A model generated the notes under the pieces. That model had not been told where the DNA came from and did no database searches. It worked only from the letters and a program-made list of their open reading frames with translations. Positions 15,030 to 23,136 of a stretch of DNA of 33,253 nt are shown piece by piece. Within the stretch, counting starts at the first letter, position 1, and each line of letters begins with the position of its first letter. Source of the DNA: Phycisphaerales bacterium (GTDB taxonomy: Bacteria; Planctomycetota; Phycisphaerae; Phycisphaerales; UBA1924); assembly GCA_007693765.1 (NCBI GenBank), contig RECZ01000066.1:1-33253 (forward strand). Direction: 5' to 3'. A program made the position numbers and the translations under genes.

Positions 15030-18000
15030 ATGCCCAATTCCCTCGCCAGCGACACGCCCGCGACCGCACCGGCGCCCGCGCGCACTCCGGGCGCGCCCTC
15101 CGACGCCGTGCTCGACGCCAACCTTCGCGCCCTCGCCCGCCTCTCGCCCGACGCGGCCGAGGCGATCCGGCGCGCCGGACCGTGCGCCGACGCCGAGTTC
15201 TTCCCCACCGACGACGGCGCCCTCGGCGCGCGCCTCGGCGGCCGCCTGCTCGCCAGCGCCCGGCGCCCGCGTGAGGAAGCGCAGCGCTTTTGCGAGGGCG
15301 TCGACGTGCGCGACGCCGCGGGCATCGTCGTCGCCGGCTTCGGCCTGGGCCTGCACGTCGAGGAACTCGCCCGCAGCGCCGGGCGCACGGTGCTGCTGAT
15401 CGTCTACGAGCCCGACGTCGAGTTGCTCCGCGCCGTGCTCGAGCGCGTGGACATGAGCGCCGCGCTGCACGGCTCCAACGTGCTGCTGCTGACCGATCCC
15501 GACGACGCCGCGGCCATCAGCGCCGGCCTCACCGGGATGGAGGCCTTCATCGCCATGGGCGTGGAGATCGTCGAGCACCCGCCCAGCGTCCCGCGCCTCG
15601 GCGACAGCGCCGCCCGGTTCGGGCGCACCCTCGCCCGCGTCGTCGCGGCGGTGCGCACCAACGTCGTCACGACGATGATGCAGACCGAGACCACCACGCG
15701 CAACACCCTCATGAACGTCGCGTGGTACGCCGGGCGCGAGGGCGTCGAGCCCCTGCGGGGCGCGTGCGCGGGCCTGCCCGCCGTCGTCGTCAGCGCCGGG
15801 CCCAGCCTCGAACGCAACATGCGCCTGCTCGCGGCCCCCGGGGTGCGCGAGCGCTGCGTGATCGTCGCCGTGCAGACCGCGCTCAAGCCGCTGCTCAACG
15901 CCGGCGTGCGCCCGCACTTCGTCACCGCGCTCGACTATCACGAGATCAGCGCCCGCTTCTACGAGGGCCTCACCCCGGCCGACGTCGCGGGCGTCACGCT
16001 CATCGCAGAGCCCAAGGCCAACCCCGCCATCCTCGACGCCTTCCCCGGCGCTGTGCGCTGCCCGCGCGACGAGTTCCTCGACGCCGCCCTCGGCGACGAC
16101 CTCGCCGGCGAGCACGGCGCCGTGCCCTCGGGCGCCACCGTCGCCCACCTCTCGTACTACTTCGCCCGCTGGCTCGGATGCGACCCCGTCGCCCTCATCG
16201 GGCAGGACCTCGGCTTCACCGACGGCCAGTACTACGCCGGCGGCGCCGCCATCCACGACGTGTGGGCGCCCGAACTCAACATGTTCCGCACGCTCGAGAT
16301 GATGGAGTGGGAGCGCATCGTGCGCTCGCGCGCCATCCTCCGGCGCGCCGAAGACCACCTCGGCCGCCCCGTCTACACCGACGAGCAGATGGCCACCTAC
16401 CTCGCCCAGTTCGAGCGCGACTTCCGCGCCGACGCCGCCCGCGGCCTGCGCATCGTCGACGCCACCGAGGGCGGCGTGCGCAAGACGCACGCTGAGACCG
16501 CCACCCTCGCCGACTTCCTGCGCCGGCACGCGCACGACGACGCCCCGCGCCTGCCCGACCTCGACCCGCCCGCGGCCTACGCCGAGCCGTCCCGGCGCGC
16601 CGACGTGCGCGACCGCCTGCGCGACGTGCGCCAGGGCGTGTGGCGCATCGGCGAGTGCGCCCGCAAGGCCGACCGACTGCTGGAGGAGATGCTCACACAC
16701 CACGACGACCAGCCGCGCGTCAACCGCCTCATCGGCGCCGTGGACCGCGTGCGCGACGAGGCCGTGGCGACGCAGCCCGCGTACGAACTCGTGCACCGCT
16801 TCAACCAGGCCGGCTCCTTCAACCGCGCCCGCGCCGACCGGGCCATCGCGCTGGAGCGCGATCTGCCCCCGCTCGAGCGCCAACGCCGCCAGATCGAGCG
16901 CGACGCCCAGAACGTGCGCTGGATGGGCGACGCGGCCGACGCGCTCGGCGCCCTCCTCGACGAGGCCCTGCGCGTCTACGACGGCGCCGTCAAGCCCACC
17001 CGCGACAGCGCCCCGCGCCGCACGCCCGCGCCCACGCTCGCCGGCGAGCGGGCGCCCACCAAGGCCAAACAACCCACCCGCGTCGACGCCGTCGTGCACG
17101 TCCCCGGCGACAGCCGCGCGCTGCGCGAGACGTTCGCTGGCCGGATGCGCCTCCTCTCGACGCTCGACAGGCTGACGCGCTGCGCGCGCATCGACCGCGT
17201 CTTCCTGCTCACCGATGATGTCGAAGGCGTGCGCGAAGCCGTCTCCGGCGCCGGGGCGCGGGTGTTCCACGTGGAACAGGCCGACGGCGCAGCGCTGCGG
17301 ATGCGCACCGATCGTGCGCACGCGCTGCGACGCTTCGCGCCCGACTCCTGGCGCGGCGCCCCGGGCGGGCTCACCGTCTTCGACGAGGCGCTCGCGCCCG
17401 AGGCGCTGCTGCCGCTGATGCAGCGCGAGGGCATGAACGCCGCGCTGCTGGTGGGCGCCGACTGGGCGCTCGTCGACCCGGCGCTGTGCGACGCCGTCAT
17501 CGATCGCCACCTCGAACACCCCGAGCGGCACCCGCTGGCGTTCACACAGGCCGCGCCCGGGCTGTGCGGCGTGGTGATCGATCGGCGCATCGTCGAAGAA
17601 ATGGCCCGCGCCGGCGACAAGGCGGGCGCCTTCGGCACGCTCGGAGGGTTGCTCAGCTACCTGCCCGTCCGCCCCAAGGCGGACCCCATCGCCCAGCCGG
17701 TGTGCGTGCGCATCGACGCCGAGGTGCGCGACGCGGGCGTGCGCTGCATCCCCGACACACGCTCCGGCGCACGGGCGATGGAGGCCGCGCTGGGTGGCGC
17801 CGACGCCGCCACGATCGACGCTCTCTCCCTCGTGCGCACGCTCCGAGCGCACCGGGGTAACGGCGAAGCGGCGCCACGCGAACTGTTCGTCGAACTTTGC
17901 GACACGCCGACCACCGCGCGCCGGCGCATCGGCGCCGGCGCGCGCCAGGACGGCGCCGGCGCGACGGCGAGCCTCGCATCGTTCGCGCGACTGCTCGAGG

Positions 18001-18650
18001 CGTACGCGTCCGTTCGTGACGACCTCGTCGTCTCGTTCGAGGGCCGCGGCGACACGCTGGCGCACCCCGCGTGGGCCGACTTCGTCGCCTGCGCCCGAGA
18101 GCGGGGCTCGGGCGCGATCCACGTCCGCACAGACCTTCGCTGCGCCCCCGAGAGCGTGGATGCGCTGCTCGCGGCCGCGCCGGACACGGTGAGCGTCGAC
18201 CTGCTCGCCGAGACGCCCGAGACGTACCACGCGCTGACCGGGTTCGACGACTTCGCCCGCGTGCAGGCCAACGTCGAGCGCCTGCTCGAGTTGCGCCCCG
18301 GCGCGGGATGGATGCCCGGCCCGTGGCTGGGCGTGCGCATCACGCGCTGCGACGCGACGTACACCGAGGTCGAGACCTTCTACGACCGCTGGCTGCTGCG
18401 GACGGGCGGCGTGGGCGGGGCCATCATCGACCCGCTGCTGCGCCCCATCGAGGGCGAGCGGATCGCGCCGCTGCCGGCGCCGCGACTGTTGCGCGAGCGC
18501 GTGGCGGGCGAGCGGATGTTCCTGCGCTGCGACGGCGCGGCGGCGCTCGACGAACACTTCGAGCACGCGGTCGCTCACGACGCCGCGGCCGATCCCGCGG
18601 GCGCGTGGCGCGCCGTGCGCGAGGCCCGCGCGGGCGGGGGTGGGGCGTGA
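15030..18650 (+). CDS. Tripartite fusion: Maf/MptE-like glycosyltransferase, SpsF-like transferase, radical-SAM-like domain
   Basis: A 1206-residue cytosolic protein. The start at ATG 15030 lacks a clear ribosome site, but the upstream frame overlaps the divergent gene. Residues about 40-560 are the MAF_flag10/MptE-like region: AVVVSAGPSLERNMRLL near 250-266, VRPHFVTALDYHEI near 290 and VALIGQDLGFTDGQYY near 388-403. Helices to about 650 and an Ala/Pro/Lys/Arg linker follow. Residues 683-920 start VDAVVHVPGDSRALRETFAGRMRLL, like SpsF/cytidylyltransferase-type proteins. Residues 949-1206 resemble the radical SAM barrel (HPAWADFVACARERG, TVSVDLLAETPETYHAL, then TEVETFYDRWL) but have no CxxxCxxC. 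Maf proteins transfer nonulosonic acids to flagellin in other bacteria. Its stop overlaps neuA, so it is probably the transferase of this pathway. Domain calls 2 and 3 are less sure than the first. Confidence 0.82.
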   Translation: MPNSLASDTPATAPAPARTPGAPSDAVLDANLRALARLSPDAAEAIRRAGPCADAEFFPTDDGALGARLGGRLLASARRPREEAQRFCEGVDVRDAAGIVVAGFGLGLHVEELARSAGRTVLLIVYEPDVELLRAVLERVDMSAALHGSNVLLLTDPDDAAAISAGLTGMEAFIAMGVEIVEHPPSVPRLGDSAARFGRTLARVVAAVRTNVVTTMMQTETTTRNTLMNVAWYAGREGVEPLRGACAGLPAVVVSAGPSLERNMRLLAAPGVRERCVIVAVQTALKPLLNAGVRPHFVTALDYHEISARFYEGLTPADVAGVTLIAEPKANPAILDAFPGAVRCPRDEFLDAALGDDLAGEHGAVPSGATVAHLSYYFARWLGCDPVALIGQDLGFTDGQYYAGGAAIHDVWAPELNMFRTLEMMEWERIVRSRAILRRAEDHLGRPVYTDEQMATYLAQFERDFRADAARGLRIVDATEGGVRKTHAETATLADFLRRHAHDDAPRLPDLDPPAAYAEPSRRADVRDRLRDVRQGVWRIGECARKADRLLEEMLTHHDDQPRVNRLIGAVDRVRDEAVATQPAYELVHRFNQAGSFNRARADRAIALERDLPPLERQRRQIERDAQNVRWMGDAADALGALLDEALRVYDGAVKPTRDSAPRRTPAPTLAGERAPTKAKQPTRVDAVVHVPGDSRALRETFAGRMRLLSTLDRLTRCARIDRVFLLTDDVEGVREAVSGAGARVFHVEQADGAALRMRTDRAHALRRFAPDSWRGAPGGLTVFDEALAPEALLPLMQREGMNAALLVGADWALVDPALCDAVIDRHLEHPERHPLAFTQAAPGLCGVVIDRRIVEEMARAGDKAGAFGTLGGLLSYLPVRPKADPIAQPVCVRIDAEVRDAGVRCIPDTRSGARAMEAALGGADAATIDALSLVRTLRAHRGNGEAAPRELFVELCDTPTTARRRIGAGARQDGAGATASLASFARLLEAYASVRDDLVVSFEGRGDTLAHPAWADFVACARERGSGAIHVRTDLRCAPESVDALLAAAPDTVSVDLLAETPETYHALTGFDDFARVQANVERLLELRPGAGWMPGPWLGVRITRCDATYTEVETFYDRWLLRTGGVGGAIIDPLLRPIEGERIAPLPAPRLLRERVAGERMFLRCDGAAALDEHFEHAVAHDAAADPAGAWRAVREARAGGGGA

Positions 18651-19393
18651 GCGCGGCGGCGATCATCTTGGCAAGAGCGGGCAGCAAGGGCGTGCCGGGC
18701 AAGAACCGGGCGCCGGTGGGGGGGCGCCCGTGCGTGCTGTGGACCATCGACGACGCCCGCGCCGCGCGGGAGGTGTCGCGGGTCGTCGTCTCGACGGACG
18801 ACGCCGAGGTGGCGCACATCGCCGGCGCCGAGGGCGTGGAGGTGATCGCGCGTCCTGCGGCGCTGGCCCACGACACGGCGACGGTGGACGCCGCCGCCCG
18901 CCACGCACTGGAGACAATGGGCGACGAATCTCTCGACGCTTTCGTCATTCTCTACGCCAACGCGCCGGTGCGGCCCGAGGGGCTGATCGATCGCGCCCTC
19001 GCGCTGCTGCGCAGCACGGGCGCGGATTCGGTGCAGAGCGTGCAACCCGTGGGCAAGCATCACCCGTGGTGGACGGCGCGGATCGACGAGGCCACCGGCG
19101 CGATGGCGCCGTGGGAGGGCGAGACGCTCAACAACAACGTGTTCCGCAGGCAGGACCTGCCCGCGGCGTACATCCCCGACGGGGGCGTGCTATGCGTGAC
19201 GCGCGATGCGCTCACGCTCCGCGTACCGGGCGCCGGGGAGGGGCCGCACGCGTTCCTGGGGCGCGACCGGCGTGCGGTCGTGAACCTCGAGGGCTCGGTG
19301 ATCGACATCGATGCGCCCATAGACCTGCTCGTGGCGGACGCGACCCTGCGCGCCCGCGCTGGGCTCGGCGTGGGCGCGGAGCGCACCGCATGA
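18647..19393 (+). CDS. neuA: CMP-nonulosonic acid (N-acylneuraminate) cytidylyltransferase
   Basis: A 248-residue cytosolic enzyme that activates a nonulosonate with CTP to give the CMP-sugar donor. GTG start at 18647 overlaps the previous stop (GTGA). The CTP-binding signature ARAGSKGVPGKN is at residues 9-20, with the expected Arg, Ser-Lys-Gly and Lys-Asn. Other landmarks are VVVSTDDAEVAHIA, the nucleotide/sugar region YANAPVRPEGLIDRALAL (where many homologues have PTSPLR), SVQPVGKHHPWW, and the late metal-binding DIDAPIDLLVAD. It is full length for single-domain NeuA. Its stop overlaps the neuB start by four bases. The alternative is a CMP-legionaminate or pseudaminate synthetase of the same family; the presence of neuC favours the Neu5Ac-type or another ManNAc-derived route. 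Confidence 0.93.
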   Translation: MSAAAIILARAGSKGVPGKNRAPVGGRPCVLWTIDDARAAREVSRVVVSTDDAEVAHIAGAEGVEVIARPAALAHDTATVDAAARHALETMGDESLDAFVILYANAPVRPEGLIDRALALLRSTGADSVQSVQPVGKHHPWWTARIDEATGAMAPWEGETLNNNVFRRQDLPAAYIPDGGVLCVTRDALTLRVPGAGEGPHAFLGRDRRAVVNLEGSVIDIDAPIDLLVADATLRARAGLGVGAERTA

Positions 19394-20427
19394 AGATCGC
19401 CGGACGCGAGATCGGCCCCGACGCCCCGCCCTACGTGATCGCCGAACTGGGCGTGAACCACGACGGCTCGCTGGACCGGGCGCTGGAACTGGTGGATGCC
19501 GCCGCGGAAGCGGGCGCGGACGCGGTGAAGGTGCAGGTTTTCCGGGCGGAGGCGCTGATGGGCCGGGCCGCGCGGCTGGCGGCGTACCAGCGGGCGAGCG
19601 GCGAGGCGGACCCGGTGCAGATGCTGCGCCGTCTGGAGATGCCCGCGGAGCGGCTGCGTCTCATCGCCGAGCACGCGCACCGGCGTCGCCTGCACGCGAT
19701 CGCCACGATCTTCAGCGTCGAACTCATGGACGAAGCACAGGCGCTGGGCTTCGACGCGTACAAGAGCGCCTCGCCCGACATCGTACACAGGCCGCTGCTG
19801 GAGGCGATGGCGGGCGCCGGGTCGCCGCTGATCGTCAGCACCGGCGCCGCGACGCTCGACGAGGTGCTGCGGGCGTGCGCGTGGCTGCGCGGCGCCGCGG
19901 AGTCGTCGCGTCTGGCGCTGCTGCAGTGCGTGAGCGCGTACCCCGCGCCCGACGAGGACGCCGCGCTCGGCGCCATCAACACACTGGCGATGGAGACGCG
20001 CCTGCCCGTCGGCTACAGCGACCACACCGCCGGCGTGGACACGGGCGGTCTGGCCGTGGCCGCAGGCGCGTGCCTGCTGGAGAAACACCTGACGCACGAC
20101 CGCCGCGCCAAGGGGCCGGATCACGCGGCGTCGCTGGAGCCGGAGGAGTTCGAGCGGTACGTGCGGCTGGCGCACCGGGCGCAGCGCATGATGGGGGGCA
20201 CGGAGAAAAGGGTGCGCGAGGCGGAGCGCGATGTGCGCGAGGCGTCGCGGCAGTCGATCGTCGCGGCCCGCGCGCTGGCGCCGGGGGTGGCGATCGGCGC
20301 GGCGGATATCGCCTACAAGCGCCCGGGCGTGGGCCTGGAGCCGTGGCGCGTGGGGGACGTGCTCGGGCGCACGCTGGTGCGCTTCGTGGATGAGGGCGCG
20401 CCGATCACGCCGGAAGACATCGCATGA
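19390..20427 (+). CDS. neuB: N-acetylneuraminate (nonulosonate) synthase
   Basis: A 345-residue enzyme that condenses phosphoenolpyruvate with an N-acylmannosamine-type sugar to form a nine-carbon acid. ATG at 19390 overlaps the neuA stop (ATGA); GGAG lies eight bases upstream. The TIM-barrel domain begins YVIAELGVNHDGSLDRAL (residues 15-32) and AGADAVKVQVF, then has YKSASPDI, IVSTGAATLDEV, LLQCVSAYP, LPVGYSDHTAG (near 205-215) and CLLEKHLTHDRRAKGPDHAASL. The C-terminal SAF (antifreeze-like) domain runs from about residue 285 (RQSIVAARALAPGVAI, KRPGVGLEPW) and closes the active site of the partner subunit. Length and motifs are normal for NeuB. The product could be Neu5Ac or a related nonulosonate. 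Confidence 0.95.
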   Translation: MKIAGREIGPDAPPYVIAELGVNHDGSLDRALELVDAAAEAGADAVKVQVFRAEALMGRAARLAAYQRASGEADPVQMLRRLEMPAERLRLIAEHAHRRRLHAIATIFSVELMDEAQALGFDAYKSASPDIVHRPLLEAMAGAGSPLIVSTGAATLDEVLRACAWLRGAAESSRLALLQCVSAYPAPDEDAALGAINTLAMETRLPVGYSDHTAGVDTGGLAVAAGACLLEKHLTHDRRAKGPDHAASLEPEEFERYVRLAHRAQRMMGGTEKRVREAERDVREASRQSIVAARALAPGVAIGAADIAYKRPGVGLEPWRVGDVLGRTLVRFVDEGAPITPEDIA

Positions 20428-21569
20428 GCGGTGCGCCCCAGCCGTTGCGGGTCGCGGTCGTGACCGGCACGCGGGCCGAGTTCGGCCTGCTCGCGCCCGT
20501 GATGCGCGCCGTGCGGGCGCACGAGGGGCTCACGCTGCAGACCATCGTCTGCGGCGCCCACCTGCTGCCCCCGACGGAGACGTGGCGCGAGGTGGAGCGC
20601 GCGTTCGGCATCGATGCGCGGGTCGAGATGCAGCGCCCCGGCGAGATCGGGCGGCTGCACGATGCCCGGGCGCTGGGGCGCGGCGTCGCGGGCATGGCCG
20701 ACGCGATCGAGCGGCTGCGCCCGGACTGGGTGGTGGTGCTGGGCGACCGCGTCGAGGCGCTGGCGGGCGCCGCCGCGGCGAGCGTGGGGGGGGTGGCGAC
20801 GGCGCACATCCACGGCGGCGACGTGGCCGAGGGCGTGGCGGACGAGGCGATGCGCCACGCCATCACGAAACTGTCGCATTTGCATCTGGCCGCGAGCGAG
20901 CAGTCGGCGCGGCGGATCACGCGGATGGGCGAGCGACCCGAGCACGTGCGCATCACCGGATCGCCCGCCCTCGACGGTCTCTACAGCGTCGTGCCGATGG
21001 ACGACGACGCCTACGCGCGTCTGGGCTCGCCGCGGGCGCTGGTGCTGATGCACCCGATCGGTCGCGACGACGCGGCGGAGCAGCGCGACACTCGGGCGGT
21101 GCTGGAGGGGGTGGCGTCGATGCAGCTCGCATCGCTGGCGCTGCACCCGAACTACGACGCGGGGCGCGACGGCGTGCTGCGCGCGATCGAACTCTCGGGC
21201 GTGCGGGCGATCGGCCACCTGCCGCGGCCGGCGTTCCTGTCGCTGCTGTCGCGGCTGGCGCGCGACGAGGGGGTGCTGGTGGGCAACAGTTCGTGTGCGC
21301 TGATCGAGGCGGGGGCGATGCGTCCGGCGCTGGCGGCGGTGGATATCGGGCCCCGGCAGGCGGGCCGGGAGCGGGCGAGCAACGTGGTGCACGCGTCGGA
21401 CGTGAGCGCGAAGGCGGTCGCGTCGGCGATCAACGCCGCCCACGCCATCGACCTTTCACGGGTCAAGAGCCCCTACGGGGACGGGCGCGCGGGGGAGCGG
21501 ATCGCGGCCGCCCTGGCCGCGGTGGACCCGCGCGACCCGAAGCTGCTGCGGAAGCGGCACGCCGACTGA
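20424..21569 (+). CDS. neuC: UDP-N-acetylglucosamine 2-epimerase, hydrolysing
   Basis: A 381-residue enzyme that converts UDP-GlcNAc to ManNAc and UDP, the entry step of sialic-type acid synthesis. ATG at 20424 overlaps the neuB stop (ATGA). Landmarks are TGTRAEFGLLAPVMRAV near residues 14-30, VVVLGDRVEALAGAAAA near 106-122, then HIHGGDVAEG followed by DEAMRHAITKLSHLHLA, the ITGSPALDGL strand, LMHPIGRDD and the substrate-contact VGNSSCALIEAGAM. HIHGGD...ITKLSHLH is characteristic of NeuC rather than of non-hydrolysing WecB. It ends the operon, with 120 nt before the HDOD gene. No gene for 6-deoxy or diamino modification (LegB, LegC, PseB, PseC) is nearby, which argues for a simple N-acyl mannosamine precursor. 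Confidence 0.94.
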   Translation: MSGAPQPLRVAVVTGTRAEFGLLAPVMRAVRAHEGLTLQTIVCGAHLLPPTETWREVERAFGIDARVEMQRPGEIGRLHDARALGRGVAGMADAIERLRPDWVVVLGDRVEALAGAAAASVGGVATAHIHGGDVAEGVADEAMRHAITKLSHLHLAASEQSARRITRMGERPEHVRITGSPALDGLYSVVPMDDDAYARLGSPRALVLMHPIGRDDAAEQRDTRAVLEGVASMQLASLALHPNYDAGRDGVLRAIELSGVRAIGHLPRPAFLSLLSRLARDEGVLVGNSSCALIEAGAMRPALAAVDIGPRQAGRERASNVVHASDVSAKAVASAINAAHAIDLSRVKSPYGDGRAGERIAAALAAVDPRDPKLLRKRHAD

Positions 21570-21689
21570 GCGCGGATCGGAACGGGTGTGCGGGCTGTGG
21601 CGGTTGTGATTCGTGCCGGGTCCGCAAGTCCACCGGCGGGGTGGTCGATGCTTTTCCGAGCCCCAGAATCACCCACGGAGCGCAGGACC

Positions 21690-22574
21690 ATGAGCCTTCA
21701 CGCCGCAGAGTCGGAAAAGGTAGTTTCCGCCGCGATCCACGAGATCAATCACATCGCGACGTTGCCCGAGGTGACGCTGCGCATCGTGGAGCTCGTGGAG
21801 GATCCCACGGCGACCGCGCAGGACCTGCACCGCGTGATCGCCAACGACCCCGCCCTGTGCAGCCGCATCCTCAAGGTGGTGAACTCGGCGTTCTACGGGT
21901 TGCCGGGGCAGATCGGCTCCATCGAGCGGGCCATCGTGCTGCTGGGGCTGAACGCGGTGAAGAACATCGCGATCGCGGCGAGCCTGCTGAAGCTCTACCG
22001 CGCCGGCGACATGGGGCCGCACTTCAAGGCGCGCGACCTGTGGGCGCACTCGGTTGCGGCGGGCGCGGCGGGGAAGATGATCACCGACGCCATCCGCACC
22101 GGCATGGCCGACGAGGCCTTCCTCGCGGGGCTGATGCACGACATCGGGGTGATCGTGGAGCTGCAGTACGACCGCGATCGCTTCGCGCAGCTCATCGACG
22201 AGCTTTCGATCGACGAGGACGGCGTCCCCGGGCGCGACATGATGGAGCTTGAGACGCGTATCTTCGGCGCCACGCACCAGAGCTTCGGGCGTGCGCTGTG
22301 CGAGAAGTGGAAGTTCCCGCACAGCCTCGCGGTCTCGACGGGCTGGCACCACAACCCGCTCGACCTGCCCGAGGAGGGACGGATGCTGGCGTGCATCGTG
22401 CACATCGCGGACAAGCTCGCGGGCGATCTGGGCGTCGGCTTCCGATTGGATCAGACCGACCTTGAGATCTCCGACGATGTGCTCGACGTGCTCGCCCTGC
22501 CACGCGAGAAGCTGCAGGAGATCGCTGAAGCGCTCCCCGAGATGCAGTCCGAGGTGCGGACGCTGCTGAGTTGA
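21690..22574 (+). CDS. HDOD domain signalling protein
   Basis: A 294-residue cytosolic protein. I start at ATG 21690 (AGGA and GGAG just upstream); the frame is open to 21588, but those residues are not protein-like. The HDOD domain covers about residues 15-215: LPEVTLRIVELVEDPTAT, LHRVIANDPALCSRIL, KVVNSAFYGLPGQIGSIERAI and LGLNAVKNIAIAAS are near-canonical. The metal-site remnant appears as LMHDIGVIVE near residue 148, with CEKWKFPHSLAVSTGWHHNP following. HDOD proteins share the HD-hydrolase fold but are mostly non-catalytic and act in signalling, motility, biofilm or competence control. There is no response-receiver or GGDEF domain attached. It is probably monocistronic; its partner is unknown. 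Confidence 0.92.
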   Translation: MSLHAAESEKVVSAAIHEINHIATLPEVTLRIVELVEDPTATAQDLHRVIANDPALCSRILKVVNSAFYGLPGQIGSIERAIVLLGLNAVKNIAIAASLLKLYRAGDMGPHFKARDLWAHSVAAGAAGKMITDAIRTGMADEAFLAGLMHDIGVIVELQYDRDRFAQLIDELSIDEDGVPGRDMMELETRIFGATHQSFGRALCEKWKFPHSLAVSTGWHHNPLDLPEEGRMLACIVHIADKLAGDLGVGFRLDQTDLEISDDVLDVLALPREKLQEIAEALPEMQSEVRTLLS

Positions 22575-22620
22575 CCCGCGTGCGCACCCCGGGCACGCCG
22601 GTGGCGCCGGGGATGTCGGC

Positions 22621-22667
22621 GGGGCCGGGGGGTACTTCCGGGGGGGCATCCGGGGGGGTGTCTGGGG
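22621..22667 (+). other. Intergenic G-tract array (possible G-quadruplex)
   Basis: Five G-runs of 4-7 bases (22621-22624, 22627-22632, 22640-22646, 22652-22658, 22664-22667) have spacers of 2, 7, 5 and 5 nt. The spacers CTTCC/CATCC resemble those at 36-71. The array lies between the HDOD stop and a candidate -10 box. Confidence 0.5.
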
Positions 22668-22679
22668 CGAATGGCTGGG

Positions 22680-22685
22680 TAGAAT
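22680..22685 (+). promoter_or_regulatory. Candidate -10 box for the zinc-ribbon membrane gene
   Basis: TAGAAT matches the -10 consensus at five of six bases and sits 34 nt before the GTG at 22719. No convincing -35 is seen; the G-tract array lies just upstream. Confidence 0.3.
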
Positions 22686-22718
22686 CGACCCGGCCGCATC
22701 CGCCGCAGAGAACCCCGC

Positions 22719-23096
22719 GTGATCGTCTTTGTTTTTTATCCGTGTGTGATCTGGCTGGTGGCGTTCAGCTACCGACGGCGGTGGGTCTCGTTCGCGGTGT
22801 CGCTGGCGAGCGTGGGGCCCGTGGCGCTGGTGGTGTTGCTGGCGCAGCACTTTCTGGCGCGGGGCGCGCAGGGGCTGTTCCCGACGGTCTGGGTGGCGCC
22901 GGGGCTGTACGCCCTAGTGGTGTGCGCGGTGGGGCTGCTGATCTCGATCCAGCCGCGTCGGGCGCGCGAGGACGAGTGCCGGGTCTGCCGGTACGACCTG
23001 ACGGGGAACCGCTCGGGCGTCTGCCCCGAGTGCGGCGACGCGTCTGTCCCGCCGCGTGAGGGCTCGGGCAGCGATCGAACGCGCAACGCGGCGTGA
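22719..23096 (+). CDS. Membrane protein with C-terminal zinc ribbon of planctomycete type
   Basis: A 125-residue protein. GTG at 22719 is the only start that includes the first hydrophobic span; no good ribosome site is visible. Membrane spans lie near residues 3-16, 22-45 (FAVSLASVGPVALVVLLAQHFL) and 57-76 (APGLYALVVCAVGLLISI). A cytoplasmic or extracytoplasmic zinc ribbon follows at about residues 86-106: ECRVCRYDLTGNRS then CPECG, four cysteines in two CxxC knuckles. Domains of this kind, CxxCxYDLxG...CPECG, are very common behind transmembrane segments in Planctomycetota, and I use it as a lineage marker. Its job is unknown. It is convergent with the LON-domain gene, 40 nt away. Confidence 0.75.
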   Translation: MIVFVFYPCVIWLVAFSYRRRWVSFAVSLASVGPVALVVLLAQHFLARGAQGLFPTVWVAPGLYALVVCAVGLLISIQPRRAREDECRVCRYDLTGNRSGVCPECGDASVPPREGSGSDRTRNAA

Positions 23097-23136
23097 GTGG
23101 CCCGCGTCAGTTCGGAGCGCGTTCGCCGGGGAGCCC

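Noticed and set aside
14214-18578. A minus-strand open frame of 1454 codons opposite the Maf fusion
   Set aside because: Only its last 234 codons (from GTG 14915, with ribosome site) look like protein. The rest is rich in Arg, Gly, His and Val, as expected for the antisense of a high-GC gene.
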